The notes beneath the pieces are model-generated. The model saw only the letters and a program-made list of their open reading frames with translations, did not search any database and was not told the origin of the DNA. Of a stretch of DNA of 64,000 nucleotides, positions 23,328 through 33,093 are shown piece after piece. Both the position numbers and the translations under genes were made by a program. Positions within the stretch are counted from its first letter, which is position 1, and every line of letters begins with the position of its first letter. The DNA is from Roseomonas sp. (GTDB lineage: Bacteria > Pseudomonadota > Alphaproteobacteria > Acetobacterales > Acetobacteraceae): contig JADCEV010000044.1 in NCBI GenBank assembly GCA_020249865.1, forward strand, positions 1 to 64,000, given 5' to 3'.

Positions 23328-23863
23328 GCCTTTCGCGTCGCCGTGCCCGCGCGCTGAGTGCCGCGGACCGCGCCCTGTGGCAGGCCTATGTCGCGAGTGT
23401 GGAGCCACTCCCCGGTCGTGCGCTGCCGCCGCCTGAAGCGGCTGAGGCGCCGCCCGTCATAACCGCGCCGCAGACAATCCTTCCGGTGCAGTCCGCTGCA
23501 CCCCAAGCCTGGCAACCACCGCCCATTCAGGTGAATATCACGCCCGCAGGCTTGGATGACAAGCGTTGGCGCGCCTTGCGCAAAGGCCGCATGAAGCCGG
23601 AACGCACGATTGATTTGCATGGCCGCCGCGCGCAGGAAGCGCATGATGCGGTGCGTGGTTTCTTGCAGGATGCTTTCGCCGATGGGTTGCGCTGTGTGGC
23701 CGTGATCACTGGCCGAGGTTCATCGCCGGAAGGTGGTGTGCTGCGCCGCGAATTGCCGCATTGGCTGAATGCGCCGGATATGCGGCGCCTGTTGCTGGCG
23801 GCAGCGCATCCGCATGCGGCGAATACCGGTGCGGTGCATCTGATGTTGCGGCGGCGCAAATGA
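23324..23863 (+). CDS. Smr/MutS2-domain protein
   Basis: TIDLHGRRAQEAHDAVRGFLQDAFADGLRCVAVITGRGSSPEGGVLRRELPHWL. Confidence 0.92.
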   Translation: MSLSRRRARALSAADRALWQAYVASVEPLPGRALPPPEAAEAPPVITAPQTILPVQSAAPQAWQPPPIQVNITPAGLDDKRWRALRKGRMKPERTIDLHGRRAQEAHDAVRGFLQDAFADGLRCVAVITGRGSSPEGGVLRRELPHWLNAPDMRRLLLAAAHPHAANTGAVHLMLRRRK

Positions 23864-24228
23864 CCCCCTTCGGCGCCAGGCTGCGCGCATTGCGCGCCGA
23901 ACGCGGTGTGGCGCTAAAGGACCTTGCCGCGGCCTTGCAGGTTTCTGCCGCTTATCTCTCAGCGCTGGAACATGGGCGGCGGGGCCAACCCTCACCTGGG
24001 CTTGTGCATCAGGTTAATGAATTCTTCGGCCTGATCTGGGATGAGGCAGAGGAATTGGCGCGGCTGGCGCGGCAATCCCATCCGCGCGTTGTCCTCGAAA
24101 CCGGCGGCCTTTCGCCCGAAGCAACGGCGCTGGCCAATCGCCTCGCGCGGGATTTTCGCAGGCTGACGCCGGATGCGATCACGGCGATTGAAGCGGCCTT
24201 GGACAAGCTACCAAAGGAAAGACGTTGA
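23860..24228 (+). CDS. XRE-family helix-turn-helix regulator
   Basis: FGARLRALRAERGVALKDLAAALQVSAAYLSALEHGRRGQPS; ATGA overlap with the upstream gene. Confidence 0.9.
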   Translation: MTPFGARLRALRAERGVALKDLAAALQVSAAYLSALEHGRRGQPSPGLVHQVNEFFGLIWDEAEELARLARQSHPRVVLETGGLSPEATALANRLARDFRRLTPDAITAIEAALDKLPKERR

Positions 24229-25367
24229 TGCCGATGCAAGCGATATCGGCGGGGCTATTGGCGGGGATAGTGGGTTTTGCCTCAACTTTTGCCGTGGTCC
24301 TGCAAGGTTTTGTGGCGATGGGCGCTAGCCCTTCCCAGGCGGCATCGGGGCTGATGGCGGTTTCCATCGCCATGGGGCTTTGCGGCATTTTGCTGTCACT
24401 TTGGAAGCGCCTGCCGATCAGCTGCGCCTGGTCCACGCCAGGTGCGGCGCTGATGGCGGCATCCATCATGCCGGCGGGTGGCTTTGCGGAAGCGGTGGGC
24501 GCTTTCATCATCTGCGCCTTGTTGCTGATTCTGGCAGGCTTGTGGAAACCCTTGGGGCGGGCGGTGGCGGCGATTCCAGCCTCACTCGCCAATGCCATGC
24601 TGGCGGGGATTTTGTTTGGCTTGTGCTTGGCACCGGTGCGCGCGGTGGCGGAAGCGCCCGTCGCCGCACTCACCATCATCGCGGCCTGGATCATTGCCGG
24701 GCGTTGGCACAAGCTGGCGGCGGTGCCGGCGGCGGTAATTGTCGCGGGCGTGATCATCGCGTTTCAGGCACCATTGCCTCAGGGCAATTGGGCGCCGAGC
24801 CCGGAATGGGTGACGCCAGTATTCTCCGTGACCGCCGTCACTGGCCTCGCGCTGCCGCTTTTCATCGTGACCATGGCGTCACAGAATATTCCAGGTATCG
24901 CGGTGCTGAGCGCAAACAACTACCGCCCCAATCCAGGGCCGCTTTTTTCCATCACGGGAATCTTCAGCCTTTTTGCAGCACCCTTCGGGGGACACGCGGT
25001 GAACCTCGCCGCCATCACGGCTGCGATGTGTGCAGGTGATGGCGCCGGGCCTGATCCGGCGCGGCGCTGGCCTGCGGCTGTCACGGCCGGCCTGGTTTAC
25101 ACGGCGTGCGGCCTGGCCGCCGGCATGGCGAGTGGCTTGGTCGCTGTCGCACCCCCAATCCTGATCGAAGCCGTTGCTGGCCTGGCCTTACTGGGTTCCT
25201 TTGCCGGCGCGCTGATGGGCGCGGTGCGCGAAGACAAGGATCGCGAAGCGGCGGTGATCTGCTTCCTGATCGCTGCATCGGGGGTCGCTTTTCTGGGTAT
25301 TGGTGGCGCGTTTTGGGGCTTGCTCGCCGGTGGCGGCATGCTCGCGCTATCGCGCTGGAAGCGTTAA
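24228..25367 (+). CDS. benE: BenE-type benzoate/H+ symporter
   Basis: Multi-span protein; TPGAALMAASIMPAGGFAEAVGAFIICALLLILAGLWKPLGR and FGGHAVNLAAITAAMCAG. Confidence 0.88.
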   Translation: MPMQAISAGLLAGIVGFASTFAVVLQGFVAMGASPSQAASGLMAVSIAMGLCGILLSLWKRLPISCAWSTPGAALMAASIMPAGGFAEAVGAFIICALLLILAGLWKPLGRAVAAIPASLANAMLAGILFGLCLAPVRAVAEAPVAALTIIAAWIIAGRWHKLAAVPAAVIVAGVIIAFQAPLPQGNWAPSPEWVTPVFSVTAVTGLALPLFIVTMASQNIPGIAVLSANNYRPNPGPLFSITGIFSLFAAPFGGHAVNLAAITAAMCAGDGAGPDPARRWPAAVTAGLVYTACGLAAGMASGLVAVAPPILIEAVAGLALLGSFAGALMGAVREDKDREAAVICFLIAASGVAFLGIGGAFWGLLAGGGMLALSRWKR

Positions 25368-26221
25368 CGCGCAGGCATTTTGCGCGCCAGGAATTCCGGC
25401 ACGCGGCGCAAGGCATCTTCCCGAGCAGCGGGATGTGTCCCGATGGTGGCCGTGCCACTGCTTGTCGCGCCAACACCACGCAGCACACGTTGCGGCGTAT
25501 CAGGCGCGTCGAAATCATGATGCGCGCCGGGATAGGTATGCGCTTCCAAACGCGCGCCCGTGCGTGCTGCGAGAGTCACGCAGGGTGGCGCAGGCGTCCA
25601 ATCATCCGCCTCACCTACCAGCAACAGGATGGGTGCGACAGGTTGCCAGGGATCGCGCCGTTCTGACAGCGTGCGGCAGCCGGGATAGAACGCGATACCA
25701 GCGGCGAAATCGTGCCGCAGCCCTGCGGGTCGCGCGCGATTGTCGCGCGACAGTGTCCAAAGCACCGTACCACCGCCATTGGACCAGCCCATCAGCGCAA
25801 TGCGATCCGACCGCACATCCGGGCGCGCTTGCAGAAAAAGCAGCGCGGCATAGGCATCGCGCGCGCGTTCCACACTCACGCGAATGCGGCGATCACCACC
25901 TTGGCCGCATAGGCTGCCTTCATTGCGCGGCGTCAGGCTATCCACCTGCAACACCAGATAACCAAGCTGCGAGAGGCGCCGCGCCCAATCCGTATCACGC
26001 GCGAAGGGTTGGCCTGAACGTGTGGTCATGCCCGCGCAGCCATGCATCAGCACAACCGCGGCATGCGGCCCGCGCCCTGCGGGCTGCCACAGCACCGCAT
26101 TCAGCGCGGCTGGCCCATTCACCGCCTGTTCGCCGGGATGCGCGGGAATGGTGATGGCTTGCGGTTGCGCCAAAGCCGGCGCGGCAGCAAGAGAGAGCCA
26201 TAGGATCAGAAGGCGCCACAT
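25364..26221 (-). CDS. Secreted dienelactone hydrolase-like alpha/beta hydrolase
   Basis: Signal peptide MWRLLILWLSLAAAPALAQ; HAAVVLMHGCAGM, IALMGWSNGGGTVLW. Confidence 0.85.
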   Translation of the reverse strand: MWRLLILWLSLAAAPALAQPQAITIPAHPGEQAVNGPAALNAVLWQPAGRGPHAAVVLMHGCAGMTTRSGQPFARDTDWARRLSQLGYLVLQVDSLTPRNEGSLCGQGGDRRIRVSVERARDAYAALLFLQARPDVRSDRIALMGWSNGGGTVLWTLSRDNRARPAGLRHDFAAGIAFYPGCRTLSERRDPWQPVAPILLLVGEADDWTPAPPCVTLAARTGARLEAHTYPGAHHDFDAPDTPQRVLRGVGATSSGTATIGTHPAAREDALRRVPEFLARKMPAR

Positions 26222-26342
26222 GACAGCATCAAAGATGATGATGCATGGCGCCGTCAATCCAGGCGTTTTGACGCTGCACCAGAGATAATGAGAGGATGCT
26301 TGGGTATAGTCTCGGTTGCCATCATCCTGTCAGGACTTCCCC

Positions 26343-27344
26343 ATGAAGCTTCGAGTTTTTCTTACCCATACCCCTGAAATGTTCGAAGGCTATTACGGCC
26401 CGCGCGCCCTTGCGGCCTTGGCTGAGCACGCTGAGGTCATTCGCAACCCCGGCACCAGCGTGCTGACCGGCGCTGCCTTGGCGGAAGCGGCGCGCGGCTG
26501 CCATGCCATTGTCGCGGATCGCGCAACACCGGGGCTTACCGAAACTTTTGCCGCCATGCCGGAACTTTTGGCCTTTCTCCGCGTGGCAGTGGATATCTCT
26601 ACCATCAATGTGCCCGCTGCCAGCGCGGCGGGCGTATTGGTAACGCGCGCCACCCCTGGTTTTGTGGATGCGGTGCTGGAATTGGCGCTGGGCTTCATGG
26701 TGGATTTGGCGCGTGATGTCAGCGTTATGGTCGGTACCTATCGCGCCGGCGGCCTGCCGCAAGGGCGCATGGGCTTGCAGCTTTCCGCGGCGCGGCTTGG
26801 CATAATTGGTTATGGGCGCATCGGTCAGCGCCTTGCCGAAGTGGCGCTAGCGCTCGGCATGCGCGTTGCGGTCGCGGATCCTTTCGCCAAGGTCACTGAT
26901 CCACGCATTACCCAGGCGACGTTCACAGAAGTACTGGAAGATTCGGATATCGTGGTTTGCCTCGCGATTTCGGATGCCTCCACCGAGCATCTATTCAATG
27001 CCGCTGCTTTTGCTGCCATGAAAGCCGGCGCGCGCTTCATCAATCTTTCGCGCGGCGAATTGGTGGATGAAGCGGCATTGATCGCGGCACTTGAAGCAAA
27101 GCATCTCGCCGGTGCTGCGATGGATGTGGGCAGCGCGCCGGATCAAAGACCAAACCCAGCGCTGGCGGCGCGCGCCGATGTGGTGGCAACGCCGCATATC
27201 GGCGGCATGACGCCAGAGGCGATGGAACATCAGGCCATGGATACGGTGCGCCAAATCGCGGCCCTTGAGCGTGGGGAAATGCCGGAAGGCGCAGTCAATG
27301 CCGATGCGGCGTCCAGGCTAAAGGCGTTTCTGGCGCGCGCCTGA
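26343..27344 (+). CDS. D-isomer-specific 2-hydroxyacid dehydrogenase family protein
   Basis: LGIIGYGRIGQRLAEVALALGMRVAVADPF NAD-binding motif; FINLSRGELVDEAALIAAL. Confidence 0.92.
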   Translation: MKLRVFLTHTPEMFEGYYGPRALAALAEHAEVIRNPGTSVLTGAALAEAARGCHAIVADRATPGLTETFAAMPELLAFLRVAVDISTINVPAASAAGVLVTRATPGFVDAVLELALGFMVDLARDVSVMVGTYRAGGLPQGRMGLQLSAARLGIIGYGRIGQRLAEVALALGMRVAVADPFAKVTDPRITQATFTEVLEDSDIVVCLAISDASTEHLFNAAAFAAMKAGARFINLSRGELVDEAALIAALEAKHLAGAAMDVGSAPDQRPNPALAARADVVATPHIGGMTPEAMEHQAMDTVRQIAALERGEMPEGAVNADAASRLKAFLARA

Positions 27345-27358
27345 CAATCCTTGCAGCG

Positions 27359-27541
27359 TCACCCCACTGGCCGCATCTCAAAATCCGCCTTGCTTGCGGC
27401 GCAATCGGGGCAGGTCCAATCTTCCGGCACATCCGCCCAGCGCGTACCGGGTGCGATGCCTTCTTCCGGCGCGCCTTTCGCCTCATCATAAAGGAAGCCA
27501 CACAGCGCGCATTCCCATATCTGAAACGCGGCTTCGTTCAT
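27359..27541 (-). CDS. Rubredoxin
   Basis: 60 aa with [44 protein letters not shown] (two CxxC motifs). Confidence 0.96.
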   Translation of the reverse strand: MNEAAFQIWECALCGFLYDEAKGAPEEGIAPGTRWADVPEDWTCPDCAASKADFEMRPVG

Positions 27542-27548
27542 CGCGCGA

Positions 27549-28544
27549 TCAATCCAGCTTCACATTGTTTTCGCGCACCGCATTGCCCCATTTGACATAT
27601 TCGCTGCGCATGAAAGCCAGGAAATCATCCGGCGTGCTGGTCATGACTTGTGCGCCAAGGCCCGAAAGCCTTTCCCGCGTTGCCGGTTCCGCCAGGATGC
27701 GGTGCAATTCGCGATTGAGCCTTTCAACAATCGGCCGTGGCGTGCCGGCTGGCGCCACCAGGCCAAGCCAGGCGGCGGCGTCAAATCCCGTCAGGCCCGA
27801 TTCAGCAAGGCTTGGCAAGTCAGGCTGCAAGGCGGTGCGCTGCGCGGTTGTCACGGCAAGCGCACGCACGCGGCCTTCGCGAATATGCGGCAGGGCGAAA
27901 ACCTCGGTATCAATCATCATGTCAATGCGCCCGGCCAGCAGATCGGTCAGCGCCGGTGCGCCACCGCGATAGGGCACATGCGTCAATTCAAGCCCGCCCG
28001 CCGCGCGCGCGAACATCATGGTGATCAGATGCGATGTCGTACCATTGCCGGATGTCGCATAGGTAAGCTGCCCAGGGCGTGCCTTGGCCAGCGCAATCAG
28101 CTCCGCCACATTGCGCGCCGCGACATTGGGATTGACGAAGACCACAAAGGGAAGATTGGCGACCAGGCTGATCGGTGCGAAATCCCGCCGCGGATCATAG
28201 CCGACATTGGCGTAAAGATTGGGGTTGGTCGCGAGCGGCGCCGTCGCGCTCAACAGCAGCGTATGCCCATCGGGTGCCGATTGCGCGGCCTGCGCGGCAG
28301 CCAGGCTCCCGCCCTGGCCTGGGCGATTGTCAATCAGCATGGACCAGCCAGGATTTTCCGTAAGCCGTTCAGCCAGCAGGCGCGCAATCACATCCGTCGC
28401 CTGGCCGGGCGGGAAGCCCACCAGAATGCGGATCGGCCGATTGGGCCATTCCTGCGCCTGGGCTGCGGGCAGCGGTGCTGCCAATCCCAACAACAATGCC
28501 GACAGCGCGAAAAAGACACGGCGATGGCCCCGGAATACCCGCAT
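27549..28544 (-). CDS. Bug-family tripartite tricarboxylate transporter substrate-binding protein
   Basis: [31 protein letters not shown] with signal peptide. Confidence 0.92.
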   Translation of the reverse strand: MRVFRGHRRVFFALSALLLGLAAPLPAAQAQEWPNRPIRILVGFPPGQATDVIARLLAERLTENPGWSMLIDNRPGQGGSLAAAQAAQSAPDGHTLLLSATAPLATNPNLYANVGYDPRRDFAPISLVANLPFVVFVNPNVAARNVAELIALAKARPGQLTYATSGNGTTSHLITMMFARAAGGLELTHVPYRGGAPALTDLLAGRIDMMIDTEVFALPHIREGRVRALAVTTAQRTALQPDLPSLAESGLTGFDAAAWLGLVAPAGTPRPIVERLNRELHRILAEPATRERLSGLGAQVMTSTPDDFLAFMRSEYVKWGNAVRENNVKLD

Positions 28545-28667
28545 TTTCTTCCCTCCCTAACCCGGCGCCTTGCTTTGTGGCGCCTTTCAGATGCTAGACT
28601 ATGGCGGCATTCCGCCGGCCTCCGCAACAGGCCGGGCAGGATTGGCAGGAAGCGGGAGTAGCGGCGG

Positions 28668-29465
28668 ATGATTTACGCAAATGCCTTGGCCCTGGCGGCG
28701 CCCACACGTTTCGCGCGCAATGCGCCGGGCGGTGGGCGCATTTGGCGGACGGATTATTTCGGCCCGCCGCCATCGCCGAAATCCTCCAATTCCGTTGACC
28801 CGAACGCGATGAATGCCGAGGTCTTCACACCCCCTGCGCCGGGTGAAATCAGGCCGCCGCAAGCTTTCCTCGTGGAACAGGAACCGAATGCCATTGTGCA
28901 TCCGCATTTCCATTTCGTGGATCAGTTCCAGGTGGTGGTGGATGGTGGCGGGCGCATTGGCCGGCATGATGTTGGGCCGATCATGGCGCATTTCGCTGGC
29001 GCCTGCACGGGATACGGGCCGATCACGCCCGGTGATGGCGGGCTGAAATACTTCACGCTGCGCGCCAGCGCGGATAGCACCGGCGCGCATTTTCTGCCGG
29101 CAGCGCGGGAACGCATGGTGAAGGGCCCGAAGCGCTATGTGCTCGCCGATCCCATTCTGCCAAGCAGCGCCGCAGCACTCGCCGCGCGGCGTGACGCCGT
29201 ATCAGAAACCGTGCTGGCCGAAGAGGATGGGCTTGGCATTTTCATGCTGCGCATTCCGCCCAATGGCCGCATCACCGCGCCCGATCCCGCCACCGGTGCG
29301 GGGCAATCCATGATTGTCGCAGCCGGCAGCATTCTCCATGAAGGCAAGACGCTTGATCGCCTGGCCGCGCTTTTCGTCAGCGCAGATGAAAAGGCGCTGG
29401 ACATCACCGCGGGTGCTGCAGGTGGTGAGGTTCTGGTGCTGCAATATCCGCGCAGCACTCATTGA
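28668..29465 (+). CDS. Hypothetical cupin-like protein
   Basis: 265 aa ORF with HPHFHFVDQFQVVVDGGGRIG, a cupin-like histidine cluster. Confidence 0.6.
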   Translation: MIYANALALAAPTRFARNAPGGGRIWRTDYFGPPPSPKSSNSVDPNAMNAEVFTPPAPGEIRPPQAFLVEQEPNAIVHPHFHFVDQFQVVVDGGGRIGRHDVGPIMAHFAGACTGYGPITPGDGGLKYFTLRASADSTGAHFLPAARERMVKGPKRYVLADPILPSSAAALAARRDAVSETVLAEEDGLGIFMLRIPPNGRITAPDPATGAGQSMIVAAGSILHEGKTLDRLAALFVSADEKALDITAGAAGGEVLVLQYPRSTH

Positions 29466-30349
29466 TGCCGGAGAAAATCCCGCAGCCAGCCAAGGACTTC
29501 TTCCGGCGCTTCCTCGGCCAAATAATGCCCTGATGCCACGGCACCGCCGGTCACGGGGCCGGCGGCGTAATCGCGCCAAATGGCCAACGCATCGTACCAT
29601 TTGGGGATGCTGCCCTTGGCGCCCCAAAGCGCCAGAAGCGGGCAGGTAATTTTCTGCCCCGCCGCGCGGGAAGCACGGTCATGGTCCAGATCAATCGTGG
29701 TAGCGGCGCGGTAATCCTCACAAATCGCCGCGACCGTGCCGGGCAGATGCAAGGCGGCCAGATAATCCGCACGCGCTTCGGGATGAAAGAAGGATTTGTC
29801 CTTGGGTTCGCGCGATGTGTGCAGGTCAAACCAATCTTCGATATCGCGCAGGATCATGCGTTCCGGCCGATCATGCGGCTGCGCCAGCCAGAACCAGTGA
29901 TAATAGCCAAGGCCAAAGGCCATGTCGGCGCGTTCGAAATGTTCAAGTGTTGGGATGATATCAAGCACGCAAAGCCGTTCCACCGCATCCGGCGTATCGA
30001 GCGCGAGGCGATGCGCCACACGCGCGCCGCGATCATGCGCCACAATCTGAAAGCGCGGAAAGCCAAGCCCTGCCATCAGCGCCACCATATCGGCGGCCAT
30101 TTCGCGTTTGGCATAGGGCGCGTGATCGGCGCTGACAGCGGGTTTGGATGAAAACCCATAGCCGCGCAGATCAGGCGCAATCACGGTGAAGTCGCGCGCC
30201 AGAATGGGCGCCACGCGGTGCCACATGGCATGCGTTTGCGGATTGCCATGCAGCAGCAAAAGCGGCGGGCCGGAACCCGCGCGGCGGAACCTGAGGCTCT
30301 GCCCATTGGCTTCACGTGTTTCCAGCGTGAAGCCTTCGAAAAACGCCAT
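29459..30349 (-). CDS. Alpha/beta hydrolase, haloacetate dehalogenase-like
   Basis: GSGPPLLLLHGNPQTHAMWHRVAPILARDFTVIAPDLRGYGFSSKP; start at MAFFEGFTLET leaves 1 bp to the upstream gene. Confidence 0.88.
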   Translation of the reverse strand: MAFFEGFTLETREANGQSLRFRRAGSGPPLLLLHGNPQTHAMWHRVAPILARDFTVIAPDLRGYGFSSKPAVSADHAPYAKREMAADMVALMAGLGFPRFQIVAHDRGARVAHRLALDTPDAVERLCVLDIIPTLEHFERADMAFGLGYYHWFWLAQPHDRPERMILRDIEDWFDLHTSREPKDKSFFHPEARADYLAALHLPGTVAAICEDYRAATTIDLDHDRASRAAGQKITCPLLALWGAKGSIPKWYDALAIWRDYAAGPVTGGAVASGHYLAEEAPEEVLGWLRDFLRHQ

Positions 30350-30350
30350 T

Positions 30351-30971
30351 TCAGCCGCCGCGGCGCGCGCCACTTGGTCGGCCGGCGTCAAAGCCAAGGA
30401 AGCCTGCTTCAAGCCGCGCTGCACCACCATCATTGGCGAAAAGCCTTGGCTTGACTGAAACACTCGGCGCGCGCGCGCCCTGCGCCGCAGCTTGGCGTGA
30501 AAGGCGCAGCGCTTCCTGCTGCGCGGCACGTTCGGCGCGTTCCTGCTCGGCGCGGGCTGCGGCAGCGCTGCGCGCACTCGTTGGGCCGGAACTGCCGGCC
30601 ATGCCGCGTGCGGAAAGCAGATAGAACAGGATATCATTGCGCCCCTGATCCACCGCCCAATCCACCGGCGTCAGGCCGAGCGCATTGCGCCCATTCAAAT
30701 CAGCCCCGCGATTGACCGCATCGCGTGCTGCCGCCAGATCACCACGCGTGATCGCGTCAAACAGCGCCGGTGTCGGCGAAAGATTGGCGCTCTCATCCGC
30801 CGGAATGGGCTCTGGCGCGCGGCGCGCGGCAAGCCCTGGCAGGGCGGGCGGCGGTGCGGGCCGAGCGCCAGGCTGTGGTGGCGGTGCGGCGAATTGCGCA
30901 GCAGCGGGCGCGATCTCAGTGACCAGCAGGGCGATCACCGCCAAAGGGAGCAGGCGAGAGGGTCTTCTCAT
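30351..30971 (-). CDS. Ankyrin-repeat-containing exported protein
   Basis: Signal peptide and ALFDAITRGDLAAARDAVNRGADLNGRNALGLTPVDWAVDQGRNDILFYLLSA ankyrin-like repeats. Confidence 0.8.
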   Translation of the reverse strand: MRRPSRLLPLAVIALLVTEIAPAAAQFAAPPPQPGARPAPPPALPGLAARRAPEPIPADESANLSPTPALFDAITRGDLAAARDAVNRGADLNGRNALGLTPVDWAVDQGRNDILFYLLSARGMAGSSGPTSARSAAAARAEQERAERAAQQEALRLSRQAAAQGARAPSVSVKPRLFANDGGAARLEAGFLGFDAGRPSGARRGG

Positions 30972-31009
30972 GGCCTTATTCTAGCCCCGCAAGGCTTCCA
31001 CCGCCAGCT

Positions 31010-31945
31010 TTACCCCCAAGGGCCGCGCCGTGCCGGTGGCGGCTTGGCAATGGGCGGGACGGAGCCTGCACCCCAGGCACCACGCCCCGGTAGCGCCCCC
31101 ATGCTGGCAGCCAGTTTTTCCAGCGCCGCCACGCGGTTATCCGTGCGCGGATGGGTCGAGAAAAGATTATCCATCCGCGCGCCCGATAGCGGGTTGATGA
31201 TGAACATATGCGCGGTTGCCGGATTGGCCTCGGCCCGCTGATTCACGCGCTGATGGGCGTAATATTCCAGCTTCCGCAGCGCACCCGCCAGAGCCATGGG
31301 TTGGCCGCAAATCTCCGCACCCGCCTTATCGGCCTCATATTCGCGTGAACGGCTGATCGCCATTTGCACAATGGCGGCGGCCATGGGCGCCAGGATCACC
31401 ATCAGCAATAGCCCAATCGGGCCGAAGGGGTTCTGCCGATCCCGCCCACGGCCAAACAGCATGCCAAACTGCGCAAGCGCCGAAATCGCGCCCGCAATGC
31501 TGGCCGTGACGGTCATTACCAGCGTGTCGCGGTTCTTGATATGCGCCAATTCATGCGCAATCACGCCCGCCACCTCCTCCTCAGAAAGCATGTCCAAAAG
31601 GCCGGTATTCACGGCAACTGCGGCGTTTTGCGGGTTGCGCCCGGTGGCGAAGGCATTGGGCTGTTCTTCGTGAATGACATAAAGCGCCGGCATGGGCAGA
31701 CCGGCATTGGCGGCAAGCTTGGCGGTCATGTCATAAAGCCGCGGCGCTTCCTGCGGGCTGATGGGCTGGGCATTATGCATCCGCAGCACCATCTTATCGC
31801 TGTTCCACCAGGAAAAGAGGTTCATGCCCCCGGCGAAAAGCAGCGCCATGATCATGCCCTGCTCCCCCCCGATCATCAGGCCGATCACGCCAAATAGCGC
31901 GGTCAGCGCGGCCAGCAGGATGACAGTGCGGGTATAGCCGGCCAT
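31010..31945 (-). CDS. htpX: M48-family membrane metalloprotease HtpX
   Basis: [21 protein letters not shown] (HExxH) plus [18 protein letters not shown]. Confidence 0.96.
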   Translation of the reverse strand: MAGYTRTVILLAALTALFGVIGLMIGGEQGMIMALLFAGGMNLFSWWNSDKMVLRMHNAQPISPQEAPRLYDMTAKLAANAGLPMPALYVIHEEQPNAFATGRNPQNAAVAVNTGLLDMLSEEEVAGVIAHELAHIKNRDTLVMTVTASIAGAISALAQFGMLFGRGRDRQNPFGPIGLLLMVILAPMAAAIVQMAISRSREYEADKAGAEICGQPMALAGALRKLEYYAHQRVNQRAEANPATAHMFIINPLSGARMDNLFSTHPRTDNRVAALEKLAASMGALPGRGAWGAGSVPPIAKPPPARRGPWG

Positions 31946-32002
31946 GAAGCGCCCTTTCTTTTCCCTCGATCAACCACGTTAAAGATGCCAGGCCCTTTTG
32001 TC

Positions 32003-32158
32003 ATGACCGAGAAACCCGCGCCCGAAACCCCGGCAACCCCAGCGCCGCCACCCGCCAAGGCACCGCCCGCCAAGCCCAAGGAAATCGGTGGCCCAAAGGG
32101 CCCGGAACCGACCCGCTTTGGCGATTGGGAACAGAAGGGGCGTGTGAGCGATTTCTGA
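32003..32158 (+). CDS. DUF1674 / succinate dehydrogenase assembly factor 4-like protein
   Basis: Absent from ORF track; 51 aa MTEKPAPETPATPAPPPAKAPPAKPKEIGGPKGPEPTRFGDWEQKGRVSDF with the diagnostic EIGGPKGPEPTRFGDWExKGxxSDF tail. Confidence 0.9.
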   Translation: MTEKPAPETPATPAPPPAKAPPAKPKEIGGPKGPEPTRFGDWEQKGRVSDF

Positions 32159-32404
32159 CCTCACCCGCCCGCTTCATGTCACTTCGATGAACTGGCGCCC
32201 AAGCGCTTGAAAGCCAGACCCGCCCGGGCCAATTCCTGCGCGTGCAGCCGGGCGGGCGCGAATCCGCCGGCGCCATTGGGGCGTTTTCCCGTGCACCCAG
32301 GTTGACGGGATACGCTCTAAACCTTTGTTTGGTCGCATTTTCCGAGCCGCCAAGTGAAACCACTCGGCTTGAAAATGCTTACATGTCGGGAGAAGGATTT
32401 CACA

Positions 32405-33058
32405 ATGACGGATGAGGAAAAGCGGATCATCACCGCTTTTGTTGAGCGGATGAGCGGCAATGCGGCGGTCGCCGGCGCGCCCTCAGGCCCCTGGGGCGCA
32501 AGCTCGGCGCAAAAGCCGAACCTGCCGCCGATGGATCCGGAGGCTGATCGCCTGATCGCGGAGCTTTTCACGCGCTATCCGGAAGCGCGCTATCGCATCA
32601 CGCAAGCTGCTTTTGCGCAGGAAGCGGCGTTGATCGAAGCCAATAACCGCATGCAGCAATTGGAATGGGAAGCGGAAGCCGCGCGCCGTGAAGGCCAGGC
32701 CCAGAAGGGCGGCATGCTTGGCGGCTTGTTCGGCGGCAATCGCCCGGCCCCCATGCCGCCGCGCCCGCAGCCCTATTACCCGCCCGGACATAACCCACAG
32801 GCGCTGCAACAGCGCCCGGGTGGCGGCTTCCTTGGCACCGCGCTTGCCACCGCGGCCGGTGTCGCGGGCGGCATCATGCTTGGCAATATGCTGATGAGCG
32901 CGCTTGGCAGCGGCGGCGCGGCTGAGGCAGCCTCTGCCGGCGGCTTCGCGCAGGAAGCGGTGCCTTCAGCCTCTCCCTGGGGTGGCGATGCGCAGCCTGA
33001 TGCGACTGCCGATTACGGCAATGACGCCAGCGCCGATTGGGGCGAAGAGGAAATCTAA
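32405..33058 (+). CDS. DUF2076-domain protein
   Basis: TDEEKRIITAFVERM...DPEADRLIAELFTRYPEARYRITQAAFAQEAALIEANNRMQQLE plus Gly/Pro-rich tail. Confidence 0.85.
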   Translation: MTDEEKRIITAFVERMSGNAAVAGAPSGPWGASSAQKPNLPPMDPEADRLIAELFTRYPEARYRITQAAFAQEAALIEANNRMQQLEWEAEAARREGQAQKGGMLGGLFGGNRPAPMPPRPQPYYPPGHNPQALQQRPGGGFLGTALATAAGVAGGIMLGNMLMSALGSGGAAEAASAGGFAQEAVPSASPWGGDAQPDATADYGNDASADWGEEEI

Positions 33059-33066
33059 AAATCAGG

Positions 33067-33093
33067 AAGGCCCGCGAGACAATCGCGGGCCTT
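33067..33093. terminator. Bidirectional intrinsic terminator hairpin
   Basis: AAGGCCCGCGA-gacaa-TCGCGGGCCTT, 11-bp perfect stem between convergent genes; overlaps stop codon of the oxoamine synthase. Confidence 0.75.
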
